A stretch of DNA of 50,427 bases from Gammaproteobacteria bacterium HGW-Gammaproteobacteria-3 (lineage in GTDB: Bacteria > Pseudomonadota > Gammaproteobacteria > Methylococcales > Methylomonadaceae): assembly GCA_002843155.1 (NCBI GenBank), contig PGZD01000011.1:1-50427 (forward strand), in the 5' to 3' direction. Of the stretch, positions 9,689-17,610 are shown piece by piece (the stretch's first letter is position 1; each line of letters opens with the position of its first letter). Below the pieces are notes generated by a model. It saw nothing but the letters and a program-made list of their open reading frames with translations. It ran no database searches and was not told where the DNA came from. A program made the translations under genes and the position numbers.

Positions 9689-11902
9689 ATGGCACAGAAC
9701 CCTTCAACGCCATCAATTCCCTATATGATCTCTCAATGGCGCCACGATGTTCCTGCCGGAATTGTACTCTTCCTGATTTCACTGCCGCTGTGTCTGGGAA
9801 TTGCCTTGGCTTCCGGCGCGCCGCTTTTTTCCGGTCTCATTGCGGGTATCGTCGGCGGGCTGGTTGTCGCTTTTTTGAGTCGTTCCCCGCTCGGTGTCAG
9901 TGGCCCTGCGGCCAGTATGACGGTGATTGTATTTTCCGCCATTCAGGAATTGGGCTATAACGCTTTTTTGCTGTCGGTGGTTTTAGCGGGCGTTATGCAG
10001 ATTATCATGGGCCGACTGGGTGCCGGCATGGTCGGTTATTATTTTCCATCCGCCGTAATCAGCGGCATGTTGTCCGGCATCGGCGGTATTATTTTTCTGA
10101 AACAAATACCTCACGCGCTCGGTTATGACGGCGATTATGAAGGTGATATCGCCTTTTTTCAGAAAGACGATTACACGACGCTGTCGGAGCTTTCACACAT
10201 GCTGAATAGTATCTCGCCGGGCGCCATCATCATTGCCATACTGTCGCTGGTTATCCTTTTGCTATGGCAGTTGCCTTTTGTCAAAAAAAATAGTGTCGGC
10301 CAGTATTTTCAGGGTGGACTGGTCGCTGTTTTTGCCGGTATCAGCGTCAACCAGCTTTTTATCCGGTATTTTCCCGATTGGGCTTTAAGGGATAATCATT
10401 TGGTATCGGTGCCGGTAATGTCCGGTGTTAAGGATTTGCCCGCCTTGCTTCAGTTTCCCGACTTTTCACAACTGAATAACCCGGCTGTTTATGTCACGGC
10501 GTTTACCTTGGCCATAGTCGCCAGTATCCAGGCCTTGTTGACGGCCGAGGCGACTGATAAATTGGACCCCCATAAACGCGTCACCCCCGATAATCATGAG
10601 CTTAAAGCTCAAGGCGTGGGTAATATCTGCTCCGGCCTGATCGGTGGCTTGCCGGTCACCCAGATCATTGTCCGTAGCTCGGTCAATATTCAATCGGGAG
10701 CAAAAACCAAAGTGTCGGCCATGCTCAATGGCGTCTTGCTGCTAAGCGCGGTTGTGTTTATTCCCAACCTGCTCAACCTGATTCCCTTGGCGAGTCTTGC
10801 CGCCATCTTGCTGGTGGTCGGCTACAAGCTGATTAATCCCGGTCAATTCAAAGCCTTGTATGCTACGGGGCCTTATCACTTCATTCCCTTTGCAGCGACT
10901 GTTTTAGGTTTGCTTTTTACCGATTTGTTGCTGGGTGTCAGTATTGGTATGGCCTGTGCTTTATTTTTTATTCTGCTGGAAAATCTGAAAGTCGGGTTTT
11001 ATCTACATCAGCAGCACAGTGCCAACAAAATTATCATCGCCTTGTCCGAAAACGTTTCTTTTCTTAATAAAGCCAATATCTTGCAGCTACTCGAACGCTT
11101 ACCTGTCGGCGCTGAAGTCGTTATCGATGCAACCGACGCCAAGTATATCGATTATGATGTGTATGAAATTATTCGGAATTTTAAAGTCGAAGCACAACGT
11201 AAAAATATAACTTTGCTGATTGAAAATCTGCGTGGTTTTGGTGTTTTGGAGCCGGTGCGCCCGGTTTTACCGCACACCCGGCAATCCCAGCAGGCGCTGA
11301 CTCCGGCTCGGGTGCTGCAATTGCTCAAGGAAGGCAATAAACGCTTTGTCCATAATCTGCACAGGCACCGTAACATGCTGGAACAGGTCAATGAAACAGT
11401 GGAAGGTCAGTTTCCGATAGCCATCATCCTCAGTTGCATCGACTCCCGCACTTCCGCCGAACTCATTTTTGATCAGGGCCTTGGCGATATTTTCAGTGTC
11501 AGAATTGCGGGCAACATCGTCAATGACGATATTCTGGGCAGCATGGAGTTTGCCTGTAAACTCGCGGGCAGTAAATTGATCGTAGTGCTGGGGCATTCAC
11601 ATTGCGGCGCAATCAAAGGGGTTTGCACGGGCGTTAAGCTGGATCATTTGACCGGGTTGTTGGATAAAATCCAGCCGGCCCTGGACTCGGTAACAGCCGG
11701 ACGTCTGACCGCCATCAGCAACACCGGCGACAACCTGGTGCAGCAGGTCGCCGAACGCAATGTGGAGCTGATGGTTGAGCAGATTAAAAAGCAAAGTCCA
11801 GTGCTCAAGGTTCTGGCTGAAGCCGGTGAAATAGGCATTGTTGGCGGTATGTATGATATTGAAAGCGGGCAAGTGACTTTTTATGAAAGAGCCGGTGCCT
11901 GA
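9689..11902 (+). CDS. SulP-family anion transporter fused to beta-carbonic anhydrase
   Basis: The first ~430 residues are a SulP membrane domain (SGPAASM and many hydrophobic helices). Residues about 445-520 resemble a STAS domain. From about 540 a full beta-carbonic anhydrase follows: C583-x-D585-x-R587 in CIDSRTS and H636-x-x-C639 in GHSHCG provide the zinc ligands and the Asp/Arg dyad. The fusion suggests uptake of bicarbonate (or another anion) at the membrane with interconversion to CO2 on the cytoplasmic side. Such fusions are known in bacteria but the substrate here is inferred. The placement behind oadAB supports a bicarbonate role. The frame is continuous across the domain junction. 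Confidence 0.92.
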   Translation: MAQNPSTPSIPYMISQWRHDVPAGIVLFLISLPLCLGIALASGAPLFSGLIAGIVGGLVVAFLSRSPLGVSGPAASMTVIVFSAIQELGYNAFLLSVVLAGVMQIIMGRLGAGMVGYYFPSAVISGMLSGIGGIIFLKQIPHALGYDGDYEGDIAFFQKDDYTTLSELSHMLNSISPGAIIIAILSLVILLLWQLPFVKKNSVGQYFQGGLVAVFAGISVNQLFIRYFPDWALRDNHLVSVPVMSGVKDLPALLQFPDFSQLNNPAVYVTAFTLAIVASIQALLTAEATDKLDPHKRVTPDNHELKAQGVGNICSGLIGGLPVTQIIVRSSVNIQSGAKTKVSAMLNGVLLLSAVVFIPNLLNLIPLASLAAILLVVGYKLINPGQFKALYATGPYHFIPFAATVLGLLFTDLLLGVSIGMACALFFILLENLKVGFYLHQQHSANKIIIALSENVSFLNKANILQLLERLPVGAEVVIDATDAKYIDYDVYEIIRNFKVEAQRKNITLLIENLRGFGVLEPVRPVLPHTRQSQQALTPARVLQLLKEGNKRFVHNLHRHRNMLEQVNETVEGQFPIAIILSCIDSRTSAELIFDQGLGDIFSVRIAGNIVNDDILGSMEFACKLAGSKLIVVLGHSHCGAIKGVCTGVKLDHLTGLLDKIQPALDSVTAGRLTAISNTGDNLVQQVAERNVELMVEQIKKQSPVLKVLAEAGEIGIVGGMYDIESGQVTFYERAGA

Positions 11903-11972
11903 ATATCAAAATCGTACTGCTGTGGTTAGCTGTTCATCCGGCTTTGAAAAGATTCGATCGAGCGGTTGGGTT

Positions 11973-12407
11973 TTAATTGATTCCCGACAAGCCATATACC
12001 GACCAATTGTCGGCATCCAATGTGCCGGATTGATCGTCGCCTTTGTCGTAGCTTATCCTGCAGACATATCTTTTAATCTGGCTGCCGGATTCGGAGATGA
12101 TCTCGACGTTAGCGTTAATGACATACTGGTAATTGCCGATGCTCCAGGCATTGAGGGGCTTGTTCGGAAAAATGACGGACAAATTGTCGTCATCAAGTTC
12201 ATTTTTTATGTGCCTGTTGCAATGAGCAAACGCCAGGTCGGTCAATTCGTTGGAGATGGCGTCCTGGCTGCCTGTATCTTTGGAGTCGACCAGAAAGAAA
12301 TCAGAGCCGACCACTTTATAAATGAACGGCATGAAAAGCTCGCGCTGAAGAATGATCAGCCCGATAAAGCAGATGAAAAAAAGAGGTACGGTGAATTTGC
12401 CTTTCAT
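11973..12407 (-). CDS. Hypothetical protein with one N-terminal membrane segment
   Basis: I do not recognise the family. The 144-residue product starts with a short basic stretch and one hydrophobic helix (residues 6-22), followed by a soluble, mixed-charge domain with three cysteines or fewer, so a membrane-anchored periplasmic protein is likely. It is convergent with the SulP-carbonic anhydrase gene and divergent from pmoC. No clear ribosome site precedes ATG 12407. An overlapping plus-strand frame (11883-12542) is longer but less protein-like. Link to methane oxidation is by position only. Confidence 0.6.
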   Translation of the reverse strand: MKGKFTVPLFFICFIGLIILQRELFMPFIYKVVGSDFFLVDSKDTGSQDAISNELTDLAFAHCNRHIKNELDDDNLSVIFPNKPLNAWSIGNYQYVINANVEIISESGSQIKRYVCRISYDKGDDQSGTLDADNWSVYGLSGIN

Positions 12408-12538
12408 AAAAATTATATTGTTATAGTTGTAAAAGATGAAATCAGGCGAGATTTTAGCAGAAATCAGGATCTCTTGAGAGCTGTTATTAATGACACAAAA
12501 AAAAGATGCGTCAAGGTTAATGCGAGAGCTTTTTTATC

Positions 12539-12566
12539 TTGACAAGCAATGCCGAGCTGGTAAACT
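12539..12566 (+). promoter_or_regulatory. Candidate sigma-70 promoter of pmoCAB
   Basis: A consensus -35 TTGACA (12539-12544) is followed after 16 bases by TAAACT (12561-12566), which matches four of six positions of the -10 consensus. Transcription would start near 12573 and leave a leader of about 100 bases. The leader contains a small hairpin (CCCAG at 12634-12638, CTGGG at 12645-12649) ahead of the ribosome site. Confidence 0.5.
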
Positions 12567-12675
12567 TGATGCACGCCGTAATGGACAGGCGTTGTTTTTT
12601 AAAAACATGTATAGGGACGTAAATTAAAAGACTCCCAGGATTTTCTGGGGATTCAATAATTTTTAGGAGGTAGAA

Positions 12676-13428
12676 ATGGCTGCTACAACTGAGTCAGTTA
12701 AGGCTGATGCTGCGGAAGCACCGCTTTTAAATAAAAGAAATATGTTGGCCGGCGCGGCACTTTATATAGTGTTCTACGGTTGGGTTCGTTGGTATGAAGG
12801 CGTCTACGGCTGGTCTGCCGGTCTGGATTCATTCGCACCTGAATTCGAAACATATTGGATGAACTTTCTTTATATTGAAATGGTTCTGGAAGTTGTAACC
12901 GCATCAATACTGTGGGGTTATATCTGGAAAACTCGTGACCGTAAAGTAATGTCAATTACTCCAAGAGAAGAGTTGAGAAGACATTTTACACACTGGACTT
13001 GGTTAGTTATGTACGGTATCGCCATCTATTATGGCGCTAGCTACTTCACTGAGCAAGACGGCACATGGCATCAAACTATTGTTCGTGATACCGACTTCAC
13101 ACCAAGTCATATCATTGAATTCTACTTGAGCTATCCTATTTATATCATTACTGGTTTTGCTTCATTCCTGTATGCAAAAACAAGACTGCCAACTTATCAA
13201 CAAGGTTTGGCTCTTCAGTACATGGTATCAGTAGTGGGTCCTTTCATGATTCTGCCAAACGTTGGTTTGAACGAATGGGGACACACTTTCTGGTTTATGG
13301 AAGAGTTGTTCGTTGCGCCTCTGCACTACGGCTTCGTATTCTTCGGATGGGCTGCTTTAGGTGTGTTAGGTGTCATCAATATTGAAGTTGGTGCTATTTC
13401 CAAACTTCTGAAAAAAGACTTGGCTTAA
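12676..13428 (+). CDS. pmoC: Particulate methane monooxygenase subunit C
   Basis: PmoC is a membrane subunit of the copper enzyme that oxidises methane to methanol. The copper ligand set appears as D128-x3-H132-x12-H145 (DGTWH ... TPSH), equal in spacing to the Asp, His, His ligands of characterised PmoC. The C-terminal PNVGLNEWGHTFWFMEEL block is highly conserved in the family. Length is 250 residues. TAGGAGG 8 bases before the ATG is a strong ribosome site. First gene of the operon. Codon use and lower GC differ from neighbours, as expected of a very highly expressed operon. Confidence 0.98.
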   Translation: MAATTESVKADAAEAPLLNKRNMLAGAALYIVFYGWVRWYEGVYGWSAGLDSFAPEFETYWMNFLYIEMVLEVVTASILWGYIWKTRDRKVMSITPREELRRHFTHWTWLVMYGIAIYYGASYFTEQDGTWHQTIVRDTDFTPSHIIEFYLSYPIYIITGFASFLYAKTRLPTYQQGLALQYMVSVVGPFMILPNVGLNEWGHTFWFMEELFVAPLHYGFVFFGWAALGVLGVINIEVGAISKLLKKDLA

Positions 13429-13472
13429 TTTTTTAAGCTGAAGTACAGAAAAAAAGTAAAAAACTATCTCCT

Positions 13473-13505
13473 GATCGCTTCTTTCTAATATAGTTAGAAG
13501 CGGTC
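13473..13505 (+). promoter_or_regulatory. Intercistronic hairpin between pmoC and pmoA
   Basis: GATCGCTTCT (13473-13482) and AGAAGCGGTC (13496-13505) pair as a 10-bp stem with one G-T pair and a 13-base loop. No T-run follows, so it is more likely an RNA processing or stability element than a terminator. It lies in the 127-base gap, 50 bases before the pmoA start. Confidence 0.55.
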
Positions 13506-13555
13506 GAGAAGATTAGTAATAAAAATATAATTTAAATCCTTTAGGAGGTAAGCTA

Positions 13556-14299
13556 ATGAGCGCATCTCAATCTGCTGTTCGCTCGCGCGCTGAAGCTGTA
13601 AAAGTTTCACGTACGTTCGACTATCTGATTCTTTTTACTGCATTTTTCGTTATTCTTGGCGGGTACCACATTCACTATATGTTGACCGGCGGTGACTGGG
13701 ACTTCTGGACCGACTGGAAAGACAGACGTTTATGGGTAACCGTAGCGCCTATCGTTTCAATCACATTTCCTGCGGCAGTACAAGCCTGCTTATGGTGGCG
13801 TTACCGCTTGCCATACGGCGCAGTTTTATGTGTCTTAGGTCTGTTGCTGGGTGAGTGGGTTAACAGATACCTGAATTTCTGGGGCTGGACTTATTTCCCG
13901 GTAAATTTCGTATTTCCTTCAAACCTGGTTCCCGGTGCAATTGTTCTGGATGCTATCTTGTTGCTGTCAGGCAGCATGACATTCACAGCGGTTATCGGCG
14001 GTCTGGCTTGGGGTCTTTTGTTCTATCCAGGTAACTGGCCTATCATTGCACCATTACACGTTCCTGTTGAATACAATGGTATGATGATGACTTTGGCTGA
14101 CTTGCAAGGTTACCACTATGTAAGAACAGGTACTCCTGAGTACATTCGTATGGTTGAAAAAGGTACGCTGAGAACTTTCGGTAAAGACGTTGCTCCAGTA
14201 TCGGCATTCTTCTCTGGTTTCGTAAGTATCTTAATTTACTTCTTGTGGCACTTCTTCGGAAAATGGTTCGCAAGCACTAAATTTGTTCAATCTGCATAA
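13556..14299 (+). CDS. pmoA: Particulate methane monooxygenase subunit A
   Basis: PmoA is the membrane subunit used as the standard marker for methanotrophs. The 247-residue length is standard. GGDWDFWTDWKDRR is encoded by the classical A189 primer site (13691-13708 matches it exactly), and FGKDVAPVSAFFSGF is encoded by the region of the common reverse primers. The sequence is of the type Ia gammaproteobacterial kind. A strong ribosome site (TAGGAGG) lies upstream. It sits between pmoC and pmoB in the canonical order. Confidence 0.98.
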   Translation: MSASQSAVRSRAEAVKVSRTFDYLILFTAFFVILGGYHIHYMLTGGDWDFWTDWKDRRLWVTVAPIVSITFPAAVQACLWWRYRLPYGAVLCVLGLLLGEWVNRYLNFWGWTYFPVNFVFPSNLVPGAIVLDAILLLSGSMTFTAVIGGLAWGLLFYPGNWPIIAPLHVPVEYNGMMMTLADLQGYHYVRTGTPEYIRMVEKGTLRTFGKDVAPVSAFFSGFVSILIYFLWHFFGKWFASTKFVQSA

Positions 14300-14395
14300 T
14301 TTTTGCTTTGCAGTAATAAATGAGTGAGTTCTAATTTGATAGAATTTGCTAGATACTTATTAAAGCTAATAATTCTCTATTATAGAGGAGGGTAT

Positions 14396-15640
14396 ATGAA
14401 AATAATAAAAGACAAAGTTGCTAAATTATCCTTTGTCGCACTGCTGATTACTGTTACAGCAGCGATGTTCTACACACCAACAGCTTCAGCTCATGGTGAA
14501 AAGTCTCAAGCAGCTTTCATGCGGATGCGGACTATTCACTGGTATGACCTGAACTGGTCGAAAGAAATCGTTCCAATCAACGATACCATGACAATTTCCG
14601 GTAAATTCCACGTTTTCGCGGGATGGCCTGAAACTGTTGATAAACCGGAATCTGCTTTCTTGAACATCGGTATTCCAGGCCCTGTATTTATTCGTGCAGG
14701 ATCTTGGATCGGTGGGCAACTGGTTCCTCGTTCAGTATCGCTGGAATTGGGCGAAACTTATGAGTTCAAAGTGTTGCTGAAAGCACGTCGTCCAGGTGAC
14801 TGGCACGTTCACACCATGATGAACGTTGAAGGCGGTGGTCCTATCATCGGTCCTGGTAAATGGGTAACCATTACCGGTTCCATGGGCGATTTCAAAAACC
14901 CGCTGACTACTCTGACTGGTGAAACAATCGACTTGGAAAACTACAATCTGGGTAACATTTACTTCTGGCATGCTTTCTGGTATGGCTTAGGTTTAGCCTG
15001 GATGTTGTACTGGGTTCGTAGACCTCAGTTCGTTCCACGTAATATCGCTGTTGAAGCGGGTAAAGCCGACACGTTGATTACACCTGCGGATAGAAAAGTC
15101 GCTATGGCTTTCGCTGCGGGTACCGTCGCTGTTGTTGCTTTCTCTATGGGTACAACCAACGAGCAGTATCCTGTTACAACTCCATTACAAGCCGGTTTGT
15201 TACGCGGTATTAAATCACTCGACTTGCCGCAGCCTACTGTAGCAGTTAGTGTGGTCGATGCTACATACCGTGTACCTGGTCGTGCAATGCAAATGACACT
15301 GAAAGTCACCAACAACGGTGATTCAGCAGTGCGTTTGGGTGAGTTTAACACGGCTTCTGTACGTTTCTTGGATCCTGATGTGCTGGAAGATGAATCTGGT
15401 TACCCAGATGACTTGTTGGCTGAAGAAGGTTTGACTGTTAGCGATAACAGCCCACTGGCTCCAGGCGAAACAAGAACTATCGAAGTAACTGCTTCTGACG
15501 CAGCGTGGGAAGTGTACCGTTTAGCTGACTTGATCTACGATCCGGACAGCCGTTTTGCTGGCTTGCTGTTCTTCTTCGATGCAGAAGGCAACCGTCAAAT
15601 GGTTATGGTAGACGCACCATTAATCCCAACATTCATCTAA
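14396..15640 (+). CDS. pmoB: Particulate methane monooxygenase subunit B
   Basis: PmoB is the copper-binding periplasmic subunit with two cupredoxin domains joined by two membrane helices. The precursor has a signal peptide ending at TASA; the mature protein begins at H33, a copper ligand, and H137 and H139 lie in DWHVHTMM. Thus all three Cu-B histidines have standard numbering. The frame is open from 14324, but ATG 14396 is correct: it follows GAGGAGGG and gives the family length of 414 with a standard signal peptide. Two membrane segments lie near residues 187-205 and 232-255. Confidence 0.98.
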   Translation: MKIIKDKVAKLSFVALLITVTAAMFYTPTASAHGEKSQAAFMRMRTIHWYDLNWSKEIVPINDTMTISGKFHVFAGWPETVDKPESAFLNIGIPGPVFIRAGSWIGGQLVPRSVSLELGETYEFKVLLKARRPGDWHVHTMMNVEGGGPIIGPGKWVTITGSMGDFKNPLTTLTGETIDLENYNLGNIYFWHAFWYGLGLAWMLYWVRRPQFVPRNIAVEAGKADTLITPADRKVAMAFAAGTVAVVAFSMGTTNEQYPVTTPLQAGLLRGIKSLDLPQPTVAVSVVDATYRVPGRAMQMTLKVTNNGDSAVRLGEFNTASVRFLDPDVLEDESGYPDDLLAEEGLTVSDNSPLAPGETRTIEVTASDAAWEVYRLADLIYDPDSRFAGLLFFFDAEGNRQMVMVDAPLIPTFI

Positions 15641-15686
15641 TGAATAAATCTTAATAGTTAACTGCTATTAGATTAAGGGTAAAAAG

Positions 15687-15720
15687 CCCTCGCTTTCGAA
15701 AGAAAGCGGGGGTTTTTTTT
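15687..15720 (+). terminator. Rho-independent terminator of pmoCAB
   Basis: CCCTCGCTTTC (15687-15697), a GAAA tetraloop and GAAAGCGGGGG (15702-15712) form an 11-bp stem with one G-T pair. Eight T residues follow directly. It lies 46 bases after the pmoB stop. Confidence 0.93.
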
Positions 15721-16390
15721 GTGAAAAATAACAGGCACGAACGGGTTAGTCTGCCCCTCTGTCAGGATAGTAAAAAACTTTCTCAACAATAATGATAACA
15801 GTTCCTGCTTGTGAGGATAGAGGGGGGTCAAGAGTTCAGCGATATATCATCCATTGTTGGATGAGTTCAAGGGCTTGATCCAAACACTTTTTTAAAGCAT
15901 GTATGCGTTAAACATGAGTGGAAAGGTAGGGGTGTTGTTTAAGATCTGAAGCGGTTAATTTTTTACATAAACCTAAAACAGGTCGAGGGAATGTTTCGGG
16001 TTCTGGACACCTGGCGATATTTTGCGGATAAACTCCACACTTTATTTTTTCAGCCAAGCTGCCATAAGAGGGGGTTGGACGAAGCCGCTAACGCGGAGAA
16101 AGCGGACTTCGTTGAAACCAAAAAAGGATAGCCATAATAATGGCTGTAACAGCATAAACGAATTGACTCGATTCAAACATTAATTTGCATCTTGTTTAAA
16201 CCAAGGCTTCGAGCTACACTTCATTACATGGAAATCACACACAAATGCCAAATATACAACACGTTGATTTTCTTACAAACTCATCCCAAAAAAGATATTT
16301 TCTAAATATCTTAAATAGCATAGGCTGTCAAGCCTTACTTTTAGTCTATACATTCCAGTTTTTTTGCCACCGCTTAGCAGGATCGGGCTT
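15721..16390. other. Long gene-free spacer downstream of pmoB
   Basis: No credible gene or RNA gene was found. Small structures are present: CATCCA/TGGATG near 15848-15863, a bulged palindrome around 16072-16118 (GACGAAGCCGCT against AGCGGACTTCGTTG), and AGCCAT/ATGGCT near 16130-16145. A plus-strand frame at 16245-16499 is low in protein-like character and runs through the attC-like site. The region looks like decayed or recombined accessory DNA. Confidence 0.5.
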
Positions 16391-16453
16391 GTCCAACAAA
16401 CGGTTCAGATTGTGGTTCGCTTCGCTCTCACAATCTAACCTTATTCGTTATGG
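16391..16453 (+). other. Orphan attC-like integron recombination site
   Basis: The 63-bp site follows the attC layout. R'' is GTCCAAC (fits RYYYAAC), a 5-base spacer follows, L'' is GTTCAGA (16403-16409), a central palindrome AGATTGTG/CACAATCT surrounds a 14-base loop, L' is TCTAAC (16434-16439), a 7-base spacer follows, and R' is GTTATGG (16447-16453). L'' against L' leaves one unpaired C (16406), exactly where the extrahelical C of classical sites such as the aadA cassettes lies. R' departs from GTTRRRY at two positions but keeps GTT. No integrase gene or cassette gene is present. Confidence 0.5.
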
Positions 16454-16644
16454 TTTATTGCCCGGCAGCAGACACGCACCTGCATACTCAAAATGCTAAA
16501 AAATACAAAAATCGAGATACTGGTGAGATATGCAAAAAAGCCATTAAAAAATATAGTCTGCTGTTGTCGTTTTTTTCGCTACCAATATGGCGAAGATGAA
16601 ACATCAAAAGAACTCAGGCATTGAAGTAAATTCCAATCTAAGCA

Positions 16645-17142
16645 TCAGGTTAATTTAACGATTACAAAAACGGCTGATGCCGTCAAACCCAGCGACCAAA
16701 ACATGAACCGATCCATGCGGTTAACGATAACGGTTAAATGTTTATCCATTTGCTCAAAACGCTTATCGACTTGATCAAAACGCTTATCGACTTGATCAAA
16801 ACGCTTATCAACTTGCTCAAAACGTTTATCCACCTCTTCAAAGCGCTTATTCATATCAGCGCGCATTTCTTCAAAACGTTTATCGACTTGTTCAAAGCGT
16901 TTATCCATATCAATGCGCATTTCTTCAAAGCGCTTGTCGGCTTGTTCGAAACGCTTATCAGATTGTTTAAACCCCTGAATCAATAATTCGCGTTGGTGCC
17001 TGAGCTCTTCTTCAACGCGCACAATGCGCTCGCGAATATCCAGCTCGTAACGCACATTGGCGTTGGTCACTTCCGGCCGGGAATCTATGCTTTTATCAAT
17101 CAGTTTTTGAATTTGTATCAAGTCTTCTTGCGCGAGTGCCAT
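16645..17142 (-). CDS. Heptad-repeat coiled-coil protein with C-terminal membrane anchor
   Basis: Residues about 60-130 are repeats of a DKRFEQV heptad, interrupted twice by four-residue inserts (RIDM, RADM) that make local 11-residue hendecads; this predicts a long coiled coil. One hydrophobic helix at the C-terminus (about 147-163) would anchor it in the membrane with the coil in the cytoplasm. No function can be named. The DNA shows the same pattern as 21-bp tandem repeats, so copy number could vary by slippage. ATG 17142 begins MALAQEDLIQIQKLID, a plausible start. It follows the metal efflux genes on the same strand after a 162-base gap with its own inverted repeat, so may be separately transcribed. 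Confidence 0.75.
   Translation of the reverse strand: MALAQEDLIQIQKLIDKSIDSRPEVTNANVRYELDIRERIVRVEEELRHQRELLIQGFKQSDKRFEQADKRFEEMRIDMDKRFEQVDKRFEEMRADMNKRFEEVDKRFEQVDKRFDQVDKRFDQVDKRFEQMDKHLTVIVNRMDRFMFWSLGLTASAVFVIVKLT
16738..16965. repeat. 21-bp tandem repeats within the coiled-coil gene
   Basis: Units of the type CTTGATCAAAACGCTTATCGA repeat in phase with the heptads. The units at about 16765-16830 are almost identical, and those further from the gene's 3' end are more diverged and include 12-base inserts. Confidence 0.8.
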
Positions 17143-17175
17143 GGCAATGGCTCCAATTAAAGCGGTTTGGATAAA

Positions 17176-17235
17176 ATATTAACGGGTATGTCGATACTTG
17201 GCAATAGCCGAACTTGTATATCTACCCGTCAATAT
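17176..17235. repeat. Imperfect inverted repeat between DUF3240 and coiled-coil genes
   Basis: ATATTAACGGGTA (17176-17188) is the inverse of TACCCGTCAATAT (17223-17235) with one mismatch, enclosing 34 bases. It could act as a terminator-like structure for the efflux operon or an operator for the downstream gene; there is no strong T-run and no target duplication. Confidence 0.45.
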
Positions 17236-17304
17236 AAAAATGGTTTCCTGCTTGTCTTCATACAGCATGGGCGGAAAATACTGAGCCCTATTGTTAAAAA
17301 CCAA

Positions 17305-17610
17305 TCAAATAATGCCGCTATCCAACACCGGCACAACCCGGTAAATAATGCCGGAACCTGTAAATTGGGCTTTTAATACCGTCAGCAAATCATTCAGATC
17401 GGATGAGGCCAAATACATTTGAAAGCGAATTTGTTTTTGTCGCCCTGTCACCTGTTCGGCCAATGACAAACCTTCGTTGCGATGATCGTGAGAGCTGACC
17501 GGCAGGCTGCTGAAGCCGTGTTCCGCTTCAATTGTAAGCAAGCAATCGACTACCGCCTCTTCGATGCTGGGGGGTACATTCAAAGTAATCTGAAATTCCT
17601 GGTAATTCAT
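17305..17610 (-). CDS. DUF3240 family protein
   Basis: This 101-residue soluble protein resembles DUF3240, small proteins often found directly behind heavy-metal RND pump genes. It looks like a ferredoxin-like fold of the PII/CutA type (beta-rich start, then helix VEEAVVDCLL-like, then QIRFQMYL). A signalling or metal-sensing accessory role has been guessed for the family but is unproven. Its ATG overlaps the TGA of the pump gene by 4 bases, so it is translationally coupled. Confidence 0.75.
   Translation of the reverse strand: MNYQEFQITLNVPPSIEEAVVDCLLTIEAEHGFSSLPVSSHDHRNEGLSLAEQVTGRQKQIRFQMYLASSDLNDLLTVLKAQFTGSGIIYRVVPVLDSGII

Noticed and set aside
11883-12542. 219-codon plus-strand ORF overlapping the SulP-carbonic anhydrase end
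   Set aside because: It starts inside the carbonic anhydrase gene, has no ribosome site, and its composition is less protein-like than the opposite-strand frame, which starts with a convincing membrane helix.
14324-14395. Upstream extension of the pmoB frame
   Set aside because: The strong GAGGAGGG site lies between it and ATG 14396, which alone gives the standard signal peptide and H33, H137 and H139 numbering.
16072-16118. Second palindrome with GTTGGAC, considered as another attC site
   Set aside because: Both candidate core sequences point in the same direction (GTTGGAC and GTTGAAA), so the R''/R' inverse pairing of attC is absent.
16245-16499. 84-codon plus-strand ORF downstream of pmoB
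   Set aside because: Codon pattern and composition are not protein-like, and it runs through the attC-like palindrome.
16738-16986. 82-codon ORF on the plus strand, made of repeats
   Set aside because: It is the antisense shadow of the heptad-repeat coiled-coil gene, whose minus-strand frame gives a canonical coiled coil and a membrane anchor.
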